Assembly (NCBI GenBank): GCA_030770545.1
Contig: CM061105.1
Span: 4,633,001-4,697,000, forward strand
Source of the DNA: Macropodus opercularis
Taxonomy: Eukaryota > Chordata > Actinopteri > Anabantiformes > Osphronemidae
Direction: 5' to 3'
DNA length: 64,000 nt
This document shows, piece after piece, positions 11,214 through 26,000 of the stretch; position 1 is the first letter of the stretch, and each line of letters starts with the position of its first letter. Position numbers and translations under genes: made by a program. Under the pieces are notes generated by a model. That model had not been told where the DNA came from. It worked only from the letters and a program-made list of their open reading frames with translations, and searched no databases.

Positions 11214-13808
11214 ACTTAAAAAGTAAATAGCTCAAACATTCAGACACACATTAAATGCATTGGGGATGATGTAATGTTTCTTGAGTGTGTTAGTTAGTCA
11301 CAGACTGACATAGGATAGAAAAAGAAACCTCAAGGTCTTCATGATGCCCACTAAATAATCACAACATGGATGTGGGTGACCATTTCCTGTTTTAGTAGGT
11401 CTGTGTAGTTAAGAGAACAATTTTCACTGTCTATGTGCAATGAAAAGTTACCAAATAAGAGTTCTTAGCAGATGAGGTAGCTTGGTGGGGAAGTGAGACT
11501 CACACTGGCACTTTTTATAGAAACGCCTCTGTTTCTTGGCCATAAACAAACCCACACTCAGGATGCTGGGCAGCCAGACACTCCCAAGCAGGTGTGTGCC
11601 AGCCTAGAAATAATAATTAGAAGTTAAGTGGAGGAAAATTGGTAGGAACATCTCGAGTGGTGGCTTTGTGAGAGTGGGGTGCGTTCGCTGACAGCTGGTG
11701 CATGCTGGTCATTTACATACAGTATCAGGGGACATTAAGTACTACAGGTACCGCGACTGTGTAAATCTATGAGATGAGATGAGTACTGCATAACGTAAAG
11801 AAAAGCAAATTCAGGACTGGATTCAGGAGTGTATACAATAGAAGCAGATGGAAAAGAGAGACACAATATGAGGGTGAAGGTGAAACAGGTTCAAAGCGCG
11901 CTGGGAAGCAGAGAGGAAGCTCCCAGAATAGCAGCAGCCACCAGTGAGTGTGCTTTTTGTGGAGAGTGCCTCTGAATGCTTGGAGAGCCTCAGGGGCCCA
12001 GACTGACAGAGGAGAACTTGGAGGAAAGGGAGCCTCTGGGAGTCGCAGTCTATATGCGTTTGGGGGGTGTGACGGAGAGGACGGTGTTATTTTAACCCCG
12101 AGCTTGCATCCGGCTGTCACACCATACCCTCCTCCGCTCTCGTTTGCTTACTCATCAGTTGTCACATGCCTCAATGCCATCCCCAGGCTTTTTACCTTAG
12201 CCGCCCTTTCACCTTTAGCTCTTGTTTGTCTTCATAATCCTTTCCCGTTTTGTTCTATGAAGATAGATGAGTATCGCTTTACCACCACCCAAGGACTTGT
12301 GTGCTGTCTTTCACCTTCAGGTGCATTTTACCCATGTTACCGCTTCAGGTTTCCTGTTTAGGTGGCCCTGTAATAGATCACCCCGTAACTTTAGCAACTT
12401 GCAGCAATGGACCAGAGGACTAAGGTTTCACCATAGTTTTAAAGTTGGGTTTGTTCTCATTACTTATTGAAGATCATTTGTTTTTTTTTTCTTGTTTCTG
12501 TGTTTTGGTCCCTGCATTTTAATCGTCTTTTTCTAAAGACAAACACTCTGACCTTTGGACTCGTGTGTGTATTGTTGTCTCAGTAGTTTTCTCATCTCTT
12601 ACTCATTTTACATAGAGGGGACCAGAATAGCACCTTTCATTTGACCACGTATTTAGACTCACTGGGCCTTTAGTTGACAACTTTACAAATGGAGACTAGA
12701 AAAGAATTTGAAATCCCATTGGTCATGTTGTTTTAGGCAGAAATGATTGATCTGGCCTGGAATTTTCTTAATACTAACACAGCTCTGCACGTGATTGGTG
12801 GTGAGGGTCGTCTGCTTTTTCCAAAAATAGATTCCCTGGAAGTTGCAGATGCGTATTAACAAGAATTATTACTATCTAATCTGTTTAATTTTAACAGTAG
12901 TCTGCAGCCTTTTCTTAACTGGACAGAATCAGTTTATTTATAACTATAACTTTAACTATATAGTAGTACTTCGTTTGCGTAAATATTCTGCAAGTCTTTT
13001 AGGTTGTTATTATCATGAGTGTATCAAGATAAACAAATCTGAGCAAAGCTGCTTGCTTTTAAAGAGTCACCGTCTTCTCACCGCTTCATGCTGCCCCCAT
13101 GTGGTCAGATGGATAAATAGTAATAGCAGATTTGTGGAAATATGCTAACTTGTCTGTTAGTCTTTCAGTCGCCATGCAGGAAATCACAGTATGTTCACTG
13201 TTTGTTCAGACTGCTTCATAAAGGTGTTTAATCAGCTGTGTGATCATTTTGTGATCTGTCGTTTCACAGACCTACATCCACATTGATGTAAAGCCAAGTG
13301 ATTGTTCTCCTCTGCAGGTTGATTCTAGTGAAGCTATAAGATTTGCTGGTTTAATAATACGCTTTGAATAAGATGTTAAGCCAAATGAAATATTATTTGT
13401 TGGGGGTTATAGTGCCACGTATGGGATCTGCTTTTATTTTAGAACGACAGGGTTGGCATGAAAGATGCTGGTGTGAATGGGATAGTGTGTTTGCGCACGC
13501 GCACACACGGGCCTTGGCGGGATCCAGATGGCAGAGCTTTAGTTGCTGATGATTTGCATGCAGTACCTCATCACCTGTAACCTTCTCCTCCTCCTCCCCC
13601 CCTGTTCCACTCACCCTGTCCTCTCCCACCCTGTTCAGCTCACTGTTGCCCCACACGCTTCAGAATGCCCCCTTAACTTCTACCTGTCCATCCTGTCCAA
13701 CACCACACAATTGCACTCCCATCCAGCACTTTGCAGAAAGACAGTATGAGAACTGAGGATTATATACTGTAGCATAGAGCTCCATCTATCACTCTGTCTG
13801 TCCGTTTG

Positions 13809-13810
<2 letters not shown>

Positions 13811-13845
<35 letters not shown>

Positions 13846-13856
13846 GCGCGCGCACA
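13811..13856. repeat. (CA)n-(CG)n microsatellite
   Basis: A CA tract to about 13843 passes into a CG run and back to CA. Such alternating purine-pyrimidine DNA can adopt Z-form in principle. Confidence 0.95.
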
Positions 13857-16800
13857 CCCGCCTCTGTCTACAGTGGATTTGCGGAGCGTGACTGTTCCCC
13901 TCTGATTCAGTCGAAGTGGAAATCTTTCTGGGAAAGGTGTGATGAGAGAGGATTTATTGAGGATAATGTTTCTCCTGACAACTCAATGACATATTACTTG
14001 TTCAACAGTAAATGGAAGTTATTAGGAGGTCTTGACCCACCCGTATTTGATTCCAACCAGGGAGTCAGGGACAAGCCATATGTCAACAACACATTTGTAT
14101 TAAGCTTAGAGTTGTGGTGAAAGGAATGTCTCAAGGCTGGACATGGACGTCTTTACCTCCAATGTGCCAGTGTAATAGTAGGACAATGCGATATTTACTT
14201 GCACTTAAACTAAAAAAAATACAATAATTCAATTAATTAAGCTCTTTAGGTTGTCTAGTCTCAGATGGGTACATATTGTAAAGTAGCCCCAGAAGAAGAA
14301 TATAGGATTTGGCAAAGGCTGCAACTCATAGGAAATGCATCTTGTTTTTTATTGTCCATTTTATTGTTTGGCCTTTGTAGGCGTTTGATGCTTTTGTTAT
14401 CATAAATAGTACACAGAGCTGACATTAAGTAATGAGAAGAAGAGGGAAATCCATCCATCCATCTGTCTGTAGGCGTGTGAATGTCTCCAGTTCCCAGGCC
14501 TGTGTTTGCGCCTGGCCCACAATTCATTGTAATTGCTGACCACTGCACCAAATAATGGGGACACTCCCTCATTTACTGTATATTGTTACTGTAAGAGTAG
14601 AGAGATGGGTGGAGGTGAGTAGAGAGTGATGTAATACAGATAATGTTCATGAGGCTGTGTCTCATACTTAGTGTCTGTAAAACTACTTGCTCAATATACT
14701 GATAGATAATGTGTAAAATTATCAAATGATGCTACACCTTACTGCTATTTCAATTAGTTTTATAATCCTTTAACTATTAACTACAGTTTTGAATGAAAAA
14801 CGAGAGCTTTTAGTTTATACTTGACTGTTTAAATTAAATTTGAAGAAATGCAGATATGTTCCTGTTTCTTCACAGTTCACACCCTGACCACAGATACATC
14901 ATCTTCCACACTGGCCAGTGACTCATTTACTAAGCCCAGGAGCGCTGACCTCAGCCAAACCTCAGAGCCACCCGTCATTTCACGTCTACTCTTGTTTATC
15001 ATCTGGTAGCGTGTTTTCCGTTTCTCACCCTTACTGAGGTGAAGTCATCTCTTAGGTCAACAAATCTGATCTCTGGCCACACATGGTGGGCGGGTGCTGG
15101 CCAATAACAAGACACCTTTTAGAAAGCTAACTATTAGCTGCTATGGGTCCACAAAACCAGGTCTGTAACACATACTATATAAAGGTAAAAAAAACCCTGT
15201 TAGAGGCAGAAGGTGATTCCTTATGCGTTGGGCTATACAGATAAAACATTTATTGCAATTTTATCAAGATCCAAAATATTTCCAAAGAAGATCTAATAAC
15301 TCCCACAGATTTATCATACATACCTTCTGGAATACTGTCCAGTTACTGCTCTGATTTTATTTCCACCCTATGAGCCTTCTATTATACGAGACATTAGGGA
15401 TTTCATCTCGATTCTGCTTAAAAGCTTACAGTTGCCCTCAGGGCCTGCAGTCTACCCACCGACAGTCCTAAAGAGACCGGAGGGACCCAGGGGTCGTCGT
15501 TCTTTTAGTCTTTAAGGACTCTTGAAGGGAGTGTTTTAATACTCTGTGATGCTTGGGCTGGGAACACTGTGCTGTTACACCCACAGCCTGTCTGCTTTGC
15601 TTCTACTTGCTCTTCATCACGGGAACAGAGAAGGCGTTTTACATGTTTTAACAGGCTTCGCTTTACACTACCCCTGACACAAGATGGCGGACAGAGGTGA
15701 AAGGTTGCAGCCCCAGAGCTGGATTAGTAAAGTGGTTTTCCAGGTTTGTGGAGGAGGCAGTAAGGTTTAGAAATAATGTATATATTTATAACTCAAACTC
15801 TATGTAGGACATAAATACTGAATAAAAAAGCTACGTATTAAAAATATTGGTATATTCATATAATATTGTATGAAAGTACATGAAAAAAACAACATCCTTC
15901 CTCTTTTGATGTATTGTCCACATATTTAGAAGTAAAAGAATGCACATATTGTCATTGTTTCATTACTGACATAACCTTTGCAATTCATCTTACAAGTGGA
16001 TAACTGATTATAGTAATGTTTATTCTGTTGAATCCTCGCCTCCAGACCTGTAAATGCTTTATTTATCATGGCCTCAATGTCTTTTCTGTCTTTGACTAGT
16101 ACTACTCTTCCTCTTTTGCCTTTCATCACCTCCCTGTTGTGGGATGCTGTAGCATTATAGCATTCGGTTGTGTGTCGTGTAGTGTCACTCTTCATGTCAT
16201 AAAATTGATAAACAAAACATATTCACAATCCCCTTACGCGTATACTCCGTGACACGTGTCACAACCAGCATTTGTATGTATCGAATGCTTGTCTTAGCTT
16301 TGTGTATACGTTTGTGCTGAGTAGCATATAACAATTGCACAGTAAATTAAAGTGTGTGTGGTGTCTGCACGCATGAAAAACTCTGTTTGGTGGAAATATG
16401 TATTGACGCGTGTGTATGTGTGTGTTGAGCAGAGGTGTGTAATGTTGCGTGTCACATGTGCGGCAGCCGGCCTGCAGAGGAGCGGATTTAACAACAGAGC
16501 AGAGGCAGAGGAATGAGTGCAAAATATGTTGTTTAGTGGGTTGCGAAAAACTGGCCTGGACAGCAGCAGAAGACTGGAATGGACTCGGAGAGAGAGGCAG
16601 AGGGAGTAGAAAGAGGCGGTGGGGATCAGGCAGAAAGACACAAACAAGAGGAGGAAAGGGAAGGTAAAGAAGATGTGCATGAATCAATGAAAAGCCTGGT
16701 GCTATAATTTACAATAGCATTACTGTGACTGCAGCGATGCACACTACAGCTCTGTAAAGACCCGAGCATGAAGTAGTGTCATTGTTTCCTTATTCTATAT

Positions 16801-17250
16801 TCTCCATGATCCAGATGTCCACTCATCAAGAATCCAGATGGCCTGGATGCCCTGCCTGTTGTAGAGAGGTGCTTTGACACACATACACAAAGCAGCATGG
16901 TCATGTTTTTCTCTCCCTCTCAGAGGGAAGATTAACTCTCCTCATTAGGGCTCCCCCGCCTCTCCTAGTCTCACATCCCCCTCCCTCCTTTGTCAGCATG
17001 CCACACCATCATTGGCTGCTTCTATCTGGACCACTGCTGACTGGATGGCTGTGACTACAGGCCACAGGAGAGCAGGGAGGAGGTGGGATGGGTTTATGTT
17101 GCCACGGTAATAGGAGGCAACCACTCACCAAATCATTGAGTCGCGGCTGAAATGGAAAAAAAAAAATTCTAGCGTAGGGGTGTGCAAAGAGGGTTAAAAG
17201 GTGAGGGATTGAGAGGAGGAGAGGAAAAACAATAACAGCGAGGGATTAGG

Positions 17251-18136
17251 CATCGACTGAGCAATCAGGAAGTCTATTTAGGACAAAGCGGCATCAAAAA
17301 TCCTCCCAGACTTTAGCGGTGATCGCCAGAGCAGAGCTGCCAGTCCGGTTTGTGGGAGAGAAGAACCAACACAAAGGAAGGATGAAATCTAGCGAGTGAC
17401 CGCTGGAAACTATCTCCTGGATGATGTGGAAATGTCACTTCTGGCAGCGAGTGAGCGAAGGTGAGCCGGATGGAGTACAGCCCGGGGCGCTGAAATAGAA
17501 GCGGAGACGGCATCGCTGGATGTGAAGCGTAAGCATCAGCACTAAGGCGAGGAGGACGAGAACAGTCGGAGATGAGCGTGGGGAGGCGGCACTGAGGGGA
17601 GAAAGTCATTATCTTGGTGTGGAATGCCACTACAGAAATAGAGCCTCCCGGTTTGTCACCTCCGGTGCCACACCTTGGCTGCATCCTCCCAGCACTGCAG
17701 CAGCTCCACCGAGGACCTATGGGAATGACATCTTTGCTTTCATGGACAGTTATGAGTTCATCTGGAGTTTTAATTTGAACAGCTTTTAACACTTATTTCC
17801 TTGCGATTGAAGCTGACTGAAAAGGACAAACTTTACATATGAAAAAAAAACTAAACAAAAAGCAAATGGTATTTTCCTCCAGAACTCTATCACTGTGACA
17901 ACTCACTGTGCTCTCATTAACAAAACCCCCCCCCAAAACAAACGCTGACTCAACCTGAGTGATGAGGGTGGTGTCAGTCCGATTCACATCCCCACCACAG
18001 TTAGCTCAGCGGTTGTAATGTCGGCGACATGGAGAAAGCTGCCTTTGCCTCCTTTACGACAGCACGGACCGCGTAAGTGTGCGGGTTACTCGCTGACGGG
18101 AGCCGTGGCTATTTGAAGACTTGTTGGAGTCCTACG
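17251..18136 (+). promoter_or_regulatory. tnk2: putative promoter and 5' UTR of tnk2
   Basis: This moderately CpG-containing stretch lies directly before the first tnk2 initiation codon. A minus-strand open frame of 159 codons at 17313-17792 shows no domain and is probably chance. No clear TATA box is seen, and the transcription start cannot be placed. Confidence 0.35.
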
Positions 18137-18217
18137 ATGGGTGAGACCGCAGAATACCAGAGGCTGCAGGAGACATCTGAGGCGGACTACCCCAGCCTGC
18201 CATGTGATGAAGACGAG
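18137..18217 (+). CDS. tnk2: tnk2 coding exon 1a (first start)
   Basis: The 27 codons begin MGETAEYQRL, close to the MGERSAYQRL start that I recall for one human TNK2 isoform. The ATG has A at -3 and G at +4. The donor is GTAGAC, leaving phase 0, which fits the acceptor at 24943. Confidence 0.8.
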
Positions 18218-21200
18218 GTAGACCTACCATTCACTTGACTATACCATAGTATGCTAATTATCCATTGTGCTGGTCAAGGTGGCAACTTTTTTTGGTTCCA
18301 AAAGAGTATATAATAGAATACAAAGTCAAATTGTCAAATGTACTTAAATAGAATAGACCTTTGCTCCTCCACGAGTCTCCTTCATAAGTCTTTTCTACTC
18401 TAATCATCTCCTTCCTCACCCATCACGTGCTCACACGCTGTTCAGACCGTTCCTCTCAGCCACACTAGGTCAGCAAACCCACGAGGTTGCTGAAGCGCTG
18501 CAGCATGACACTGTATTCCCTCGCACGTTTACTGCCCACTTTTTTGCCTCTGCCTACGTCCTTTGGCAAACCTTGCGTTTCCAGGTGGTTGTCAGTGGGT
18601 AGAGCGTGGATGGTCGATACGTGCCGTACGTAAGATTTTCCAGTGGGTGCTGTGATGATCTGCAGCTCATTCATACTTAAGATCACCAAGGCTGAATAAA
18701 CGTGTTATCTGTGCGACGGCTTTCATGAAGGTCGACTTGTTTAAGATTTCCGAGTTAAGCTAGTGGAAGCTGCAGCTGTCCTCTTGGTGAATACAGAGGT
18801 TTTGTAATCTTAACGCGCATGACCCCTACACACTGGATGCAGCCTTCCCTTATTCGTCAAACGGATGGAAAGACATGTGAGAACAATTTTATTCCTAAAA
18901 CTTCAACTATAAAATGATGATTTTCTTTTTCAAACGATAGATATTGGGATAATAAACAGTCATTTACCGTCTTGTAGCATTTGTTGTGCGTGTTTGGTTC
19001 ACACCCTGTAAATTGTTTGCGTGTTAATGACATTTATCACCAACCCCCTGCTTTCACGTCTTTAGCCAGCTTTAGGCTCAAATAGGGGACAGGCTGTATT
19101 TCCAGGCACTGAAAATATTAAGCCAAGCTACTACAACACGCTTTGTTGACAAAAGGTGACATACGTTATGTCCCGAGTTGTCCTGGCGTCAGCTTGTTTG
19201 TATGTGGAGCTCTTTTTATTGCCACAGTTCAACTCCATGTTGTGGAACGTGAAGGGATTTAGGGACATCTTAAAAGCCAGGGCTGCTATCTGTGAGATCA
19301 GGAATGACGCATTTCTGTCTGTCTGTGCATGCAGCCCACTGTTTTTGTGTGTGTGTGTGTATGTGTGTGTGTGTGGGGGGGGGGGTTGTTTTGCTTGCAG
19401 AGTTGTAAGGAGGATTAATCATGCTTGCTCTGCTACTACTTCACTCTGTGGTTTGATGACGGGTGCCAAGCCCACAGAGTGGTGTTTTGCCACCAAAAGC
19501 TTGTGACTTATTTTAGAAATGCCCTGGCACTGTGTCCACCTGCATCCACTAAGCTTTCTTAATTCCCAACGCTGTACGTCAGCGTGAATCCAGCAGATGT
19601 GAGCTCAGGCCTCTACATGCCTGCGTCTGTGTACACTGGGCATCATATTACTGAATCAAGCTTTGTACAGGCTTTGCGTGTGCGTGCGTGTGTGTGTGTA
19701 TGTGTTACTCAGACAGAATGCAGACCGCACGCAGCATTTTGTTCTTTATAATCCAATTAAACGGCAGCACTAATATGATGCCACGTCTCGCTAATGCAAT
19801 CTATTCTGTCAGACATTTAATTTAGACTTTACAGTATTGACCTTATCTGCTGTTGTACAACCAGTGAGTCACGCGATTTGTGTGCGTGTCTCAGCATTAG
19901 AGGTAAAAGTGATGGAAATGAAGATAGGTGCCAGTGAACGGGCTTGTACTACTGCATCATTCCGAGCAAATGCACTTTCTTCTCAGGGTGCAGATTAAGA
20001 TCAAGATATCCTACCTTATTTATTACTACAGTTGATTGTCAAAATCACTCATAAAGCCACATGGCAGCGTTTGGTGCCGCCTGGTGGTGGCGCCGTGTAC
20101 CTGCGGGCTCAATTACTGAACGTTAATCATACATTAACCTAATTTCCTTGATCAGGAGGCAGTCGAGGGCATAGTGGCCGATCCTGTCCACTGACTTTAA
20201 AGACACCAAAGATCACTGTAGCTCTGTATGTCTAGCTTACTTCTTTTACTACTTTAAGGAATGTTGACATCAGTTTAATACTCATGAGTTAAATAACTGT
20301 CCCTGTACTTAAATAAACATAATTATCTGAAACTGGACAGAAAATGCTGTCCAGGAGGACTTTAACTCACTCAGGCTCAGGCTGTTGTTTCCAGACTCTG
20401 TGTGTATGAGTGACAAAAAAAGAAAGGAGAAGGAAATGGTCTGTGCTTTTTTTTTTCTCTTTGCCTTACCTCATCGTACGTGCTTGTTGACTTGGAGCCA
20501 AAAGTGTGACGTTATCTTGTTTTTGAATGGGTGTAAGATTCAGATCGGTCCAATCAAGTCCAGTAGGACTCCAGACAATCACACTCCCTTCCTGAGGTTA
20601 GACCTACTCCAATATTTGTGTTGTATATCGTACAGCGTCATACAAATACAGTATATCAGAATGTTCACATAAGGAATGTAATGTGTTAAGTTGAAAAAGG
20701 ATTAAATAATGCTCTTGTTCCTCATGAAAATAAGAGAATGACTACTATTTGGAGTAAAATAATGTCTTTTATGCTCTTTTTTTACGACTTCAAGTAGTAT
20801 CTGTCTTTAATTTAGTCTTGAAGTTCTTTATGACAACCAATACCATTTGTTTTTGTCTGTTTCCTTACCCGCCACGATGCCTGCTTCACCTCCTTCCTTC
20901 CTCTAGCAAGCAGAAAACGTTCTAATTAAAAGCAGAGGACATTGGCAGTGAATCAAAGAGGGGGGGTGTACAGAGGCCAAGTCCAAAGGCTGAAAAGATG
21001 TAGTAACGAACAAAGAAGAGCAACAAGCAGAGAGTGCAGAAACCTGTGAAGAAGCGGAATAGTGTTTAGAGAGAGATGAAGTCCTGTGAAAAGAGGCTTA
21101 GTGCTTCTAGGGGCAAAAGCCGCTGGTAGAGGTTTGTTTATAGTCGGCAGAGTGAGACAGATAACATTTTTCTAGGATTAGAGGCAGGAAATAAAAGGCA

Positions 21201-22994
21201 GCACCAAATAAAGAAGAAAATGCAGTGAATTGGACGGACCCATGGGAGGAAGGGAGGGAGGGGAGCCGGCTGAGAGAGGGATAAATGAAGGCTTGATGGA
21301 GGGGAAGGGCGAGGGCACGAGGTTTACGTCGCGCTGGTAAAATCAGAGTTGACGTCACACAGGGAGAAAATGGGTGGCGGAGTCGAGGGCAGCTACCGTA
21401 GGTGGTCAGAGTACATCTTGTTAAGAAGATTCAACTGTAACTAGCATGAGACAAATGTCCATCAAAAGGTTTATGTGTAACGGCTTAATGATTTAAATGT
21501 GTTGTTGCTGGTGTTTTGTTTTTACAATCAAAAGTTAGAAAAAGCGAATGTCTTGATGACAAAATTGCTGCAGAAGTGGACTGGGAAAGGGAGCGTGTGT
21601 ATGTGTTTAGGGGCTTGCATCACAGGAAACAAGCGCTCCATCTTGCTGTTGAATGTGACCCTTTGGCCCTGGATCAAATGCTCCTCAGGGCCGAATACCA
21701 TGAAGCCTCTGTCCTCTGCACCACACGCTGGTCTGCACTGCACGGACCGTCTGATTGCATGCGAGAGGGAGGAGGACAGCGGGAGGAGATAGGGAAAGGG
21801 GTTGTGCACGAGAGGAGACGCCAGAGGAGGACGGATAAAGTCAAATGAAAGACACGCAGTATAAACACCGTACAGCCCATAAGCTGGCTGTAAATAAACA
21901 CAGCCAGCTTAACACATGATTGTTCTCTGAAACCACCCAGACGCATATCTTGTTGCACCCTAAAATGTGACACCAGAGACCGTTACTTACTCTGGCCTGC
22001 ACGTCTCTGCTACATGCCCGACTGGCGAGCAACTGAATCGGGGAGAAGTCGCTCCTATTTTTAGCCCCACGCCCGACGGAAAGATGGGAAAGCAAACAGA
22101 CAGTAGCTGCGTGTGCAAAGACAGACGCGCAGCGAGAGAGAGAGCTCGAGCGGGAGGGAGTCTGTGAGCGAGGCCAGGAGGAGTGACTTATATGTGAAGT
22201 TCTCCAAGTTCGGATGTCTGGCTCATTGCTGTCTGCGGAGCACACATGGCTGGACTGGGCACAGGGCAGAGCTGGGAGACTTCATCGGCTGCAAACAGCA
22301 GCCCCTAATCAGTCCACAGTGCCGTCTTACGTAATATTAAACAGGCTTTTCTTTTGCACGCTACACTACTCATTGCGTTTTTGACCGCGGAGCTAAAGAA
22401 GGGGCTTAGGGAAGGATTGCCCCGCCATGGAATGCTATAGACTTGCATATAAGATCGTAGGAAGTTTTTCCTTCCCCTCTCAGGATTGCTGTGAACATAA
22501 GAAATGTGAACATTTCGTAGCGTTATCTCTGGGACTTGGGATGTCAGACTGGACTGACTATGGATCTGTTAAAAGCGTAAAAGACGAGCAGCCACTTCTG
22601 GCTGTTTAAATGCTTGTGCACTTTTTTTTTTCCCTTTTTGCACCTACGCTCATCCAGGCCAAGGAATCAGGATGCGGCGCTTTGACAAGCTGAAAAGGTC
22701 ATTCCCATTCCTGGCTCACTTTCACATATATCGAGTAAGTGTGTCTGTCTAGTGTCTACTCTGAGCTACACTTTGATTATGTCCTTTTGCAACGTGAAAA
22801 AAACGGTGGTGGTTTTACTTACCTACGATATTAGAACACAGCATTACTGTAAATATGCTTTAGTGTGTGTGTGTGTGTGTGGTGGTTGTGTGCTCTCCAG
22901 CTGGACACATGCCGTCCTCTGGGAAGGTTGTTGTTATTGCAGCAGGATGTTAGAAAAGAACAGATCTGATACAAGACATTGCTTTGGACCGGAG

Positions 22995-23059
<65 letters not shown>

Positions 23060-26000
23060 CACTTGTTTGCCTACCATCAGGAATGAATTCAGGCCCAATG
23101 CATTTCCAAGCAGGGGCATTTTGTTATTTCTCCACATCTAAATTCCCCCCTTTTCCTCCTCCTGTGTCATACTGGTTGTTTTGGTCTTTATATTATGCAT
23201 AAGGTTTTACATTTATTTTTTTAAATATATATATATACACTGAAAATTTAATTTGGGAACATTTCGTTGCTGCAGTGCTTTTAAACATCGTGCCCTAAAA
23301 GATAACACACAGAAACGACACTATTTAGAGCCTTTGCGCTGGACTTCCAACCATCTTTGGATTTGTCAACCCAGCCTCATATCGCACCTTATAGTTTGAG
23401 CAAAGCATTTCTCCGGCTGACCTCACACCTCAGTGTACATCTTATTTTTCATCCCAATATAGATCCAACGGACGATTTACCATGTGCATGGCAGACGCAA
23501 GCATGCCTCTGTTTTATGGGTTTGGTAAATTAGCAAGCAAGTTGACAAAGAAACCTGATATACTGAAAGGACTTGACCACCTTGATTTTGACCCCTCATG
23601 CCTCAGATCTCACACTACCATGGAAAGAGGCCTAAGAGGAAGCTAACTTGCATCCTTGGCACCATGAAGTGAAATAACGCTTGGCCACTTGACCTGGCTG
23701 CCAGAAATCATTGAACTGCAATTTCCTTCTTAGCACAAAGAGGTGAAAAAAGGTTGTATAAAGAGGTATATTGTATTATTGGCAAGACACAAAAGAAGCC
23801 AAGTGCAATTTATTAAAAAAACTAAATGACAAACTCTCTTGTTGGCCTGATCTGCAGATCCAATAAACACGCTTCGTGGTAAGAGAGACTTTGGCCCAGC
23901 TTAGCAGGTAGTGGGACTAGCCAAACAACACTAACCAATCAGATGACTGTATCATCTTTCTCAGGGTAAGGTCAGACATGATACAGCAAAATGCAAAATA
24001 TCGAGCTTGATTTATATGCCCAGATCACTTCCAGAACTTTCCAGGCAAACGCAAAGCTTATGTACATTTTTGCAGCTGTATATATGAGCGTTGCTGTAGA
24101 CATATCAGCTGACCCACTTTGATGTGCTTTGCAATGAATTAGTATCAGAAAATGGACATCTGGCATCACCACTGCAGACTGAGCAACTATGCTCTGTCAA
24201 AGCATAGTAAATACATTTTCATTTTTTAGGGGTTCATTACAGAAGTTTATTTTTATGACCAAATATAACCGAGAGAAGACTGACTTCTCTGGACACAATC
24301 AGCAAAAGGAAGTGAGCTCTAACCAGGCCTATTGAAAAGTTCTAATGAAATGGATGAAGCTGTGAGCGCCCTTGTAACCTTGCTTTAGCAAGCACAGGAA
24401 ATTCCTCATTCACAGAGTATAATTACTACTCTGGAGTGACCCTGCACCCTAAGCTTTTACCCTAAAGGCCATGCTGTCAATCTGTAGACTATAGATTTTC
24501 TCTCATGGTTTCTGTCAAGTAGGTGCTTTTATGGGTTCTTCCCTTTTTAATAGTATAATACCAATAATATAATTCTCATGCAATGGGCGAGTAAATGAAC
24601 TCTGGTAGAAGGATGTCTTCAAAGTACAGTTGTCACCACCAAGGTCTCAGATGACACCATGATTGTTGGCTTGTGTATTTGGTGGAAATAAGCAAGAATG
24701 TAGGCAGTAGGTGGGGGGTCATCACTCACCTCGTTGACTGGTGTAAGCTAAACCATCTGCTCTTGAACAGAAGACAATTTTCAGTGCTATAGCCAAGGAA
24801 GGTACCATATTTAGTTAAGTGCACATGCATATACAAGAAATTATATTTTTTCACCTTTTACGTTTTTCGGAGAATGCTTTTACGTGATGATGTTGACTGT
24901 GATTAATTATGCTGCCCTGAATCCTGCGTGTCTGTGTTGCAGAAGCTGGGCAGTAGCATGCAGTGTGAGGAAGGCACAGAATGGCTTCTAGAGCTGCTGA
25001 TGGAAGTGCAGTTGCAGCAGTACTTTCTGAGGATACGCGATGACCTCAACGTCACGCGACTCTCACATTTTGACTACGTGAAGAATGAAGACCTGGAGAA
25101 GATCGGAATGGGCCGACCTGGTGAGATGAGTGTTTGTGGATGCCGGTGAAGATTTTGGCTTTGGCTAAGTTTGTTTAACACCTGTCTTTACTGTTTTTGA
25201 AACTTAGTGTTGTGCTTTGCATTCAAATTCTTAACTCAAAATGATCAAAGCTTGTTGCATGAGTAGCCACAGGAAGAAGTAAAAAGTCTGAATCTCGTTG
25301 TTTCTGTTCATTATCGCAGTTCGGGCCTTATTTTGTTTATTTCTAAATTGTTTTTTATATATTCCCTTAAATAGGGCAGCGACGTCTGTGGGAGGCTGTG
25401 AAACGGAGGAAAGCCATCTGCAAGCGCAAGTCGTGGATGAGCAAGGTGACAGGCACCGTGCGCGCGCACAAACACACACAAAGGGCTCATTTATAGCGGT
25501 TCGTGGTATGCTATGTCACCACATTTCCTGGTGGTGGCGATGTGTGTTATGGTTGCAATAATTCCAAGGTCCTTGTGGATGTGCCATCTGCTTCTCGCTT
25601 TACAGGACCAATTTCTTCAATTTATTCCGTTTCTGCCACAGAATGTACAGTTTCACATTCTTGTGATTAAATATATGTGCATCTGTTGGGGAAAATACCT
25701 GCAGAGAATACGAGAGCTTAAAGACAAGGATGTCTGCATTCAGACAGACAAACAAATACACACTCAAAAAAGTCACAAGGGTTTATGACACACAGGTGTA
25801 CAGAAACGTCACATGAAGCGTGAAGTTTCTCCCTTAAAGAGACAGAACCACGTGAGACTGTTGTTTGTTCAGTTTGCTAAATAAAGATAAGATAAGATAA
25901 TACTTTATTTATCCCGCAGAGGGGAAATTCTGGTGACCCAGCAGCAGCAAAGAACAGTTGGAAAATAAGAAGAAAAATACAAAAAGTTCCAATAGTTACA

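Larger units (their letters stand above)
7831..17250. other. long non-coding interval upstream of tnk2
   Basis: No protein family was recognised on either strand. Most open frames are under 110 codons, overlap one another on opposite strands, and several are made of dinucleotide repeats. The stretch contains microsatellites listed separately and otherwise AT-rich unique DNA. Confidence 0.5.
18218..24942 (+). other. tnk2 intron 1 with internal alternative start
   Basis: A 6.7-kb intron. It contains the alternative first exon at 22672 with its likely upstream promoter, GT-rich repeats, and otherwise AT-rich DNA. No other gene is recognised. Confidence 0.6.

Noticed and set aside
13806..14120. 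Plus-strand 104-codon frame starting in Thr-His repeats
   Set aside because: The start lies in a (CA)n repeat and the rest shows no recognisable protein family.
17313..17792. Minus-strand 159-codon frame
   Set aside because: There is no recognisable domain, and it sits in the putative tnk2 5' region with no consistent splice structure.
22752..23202. Open frames rich in Val-Cys and Thr-His repeats on both strands
   Set aside because: They are translations of a (GT)n microsatellite inside tnk2 intron 1.
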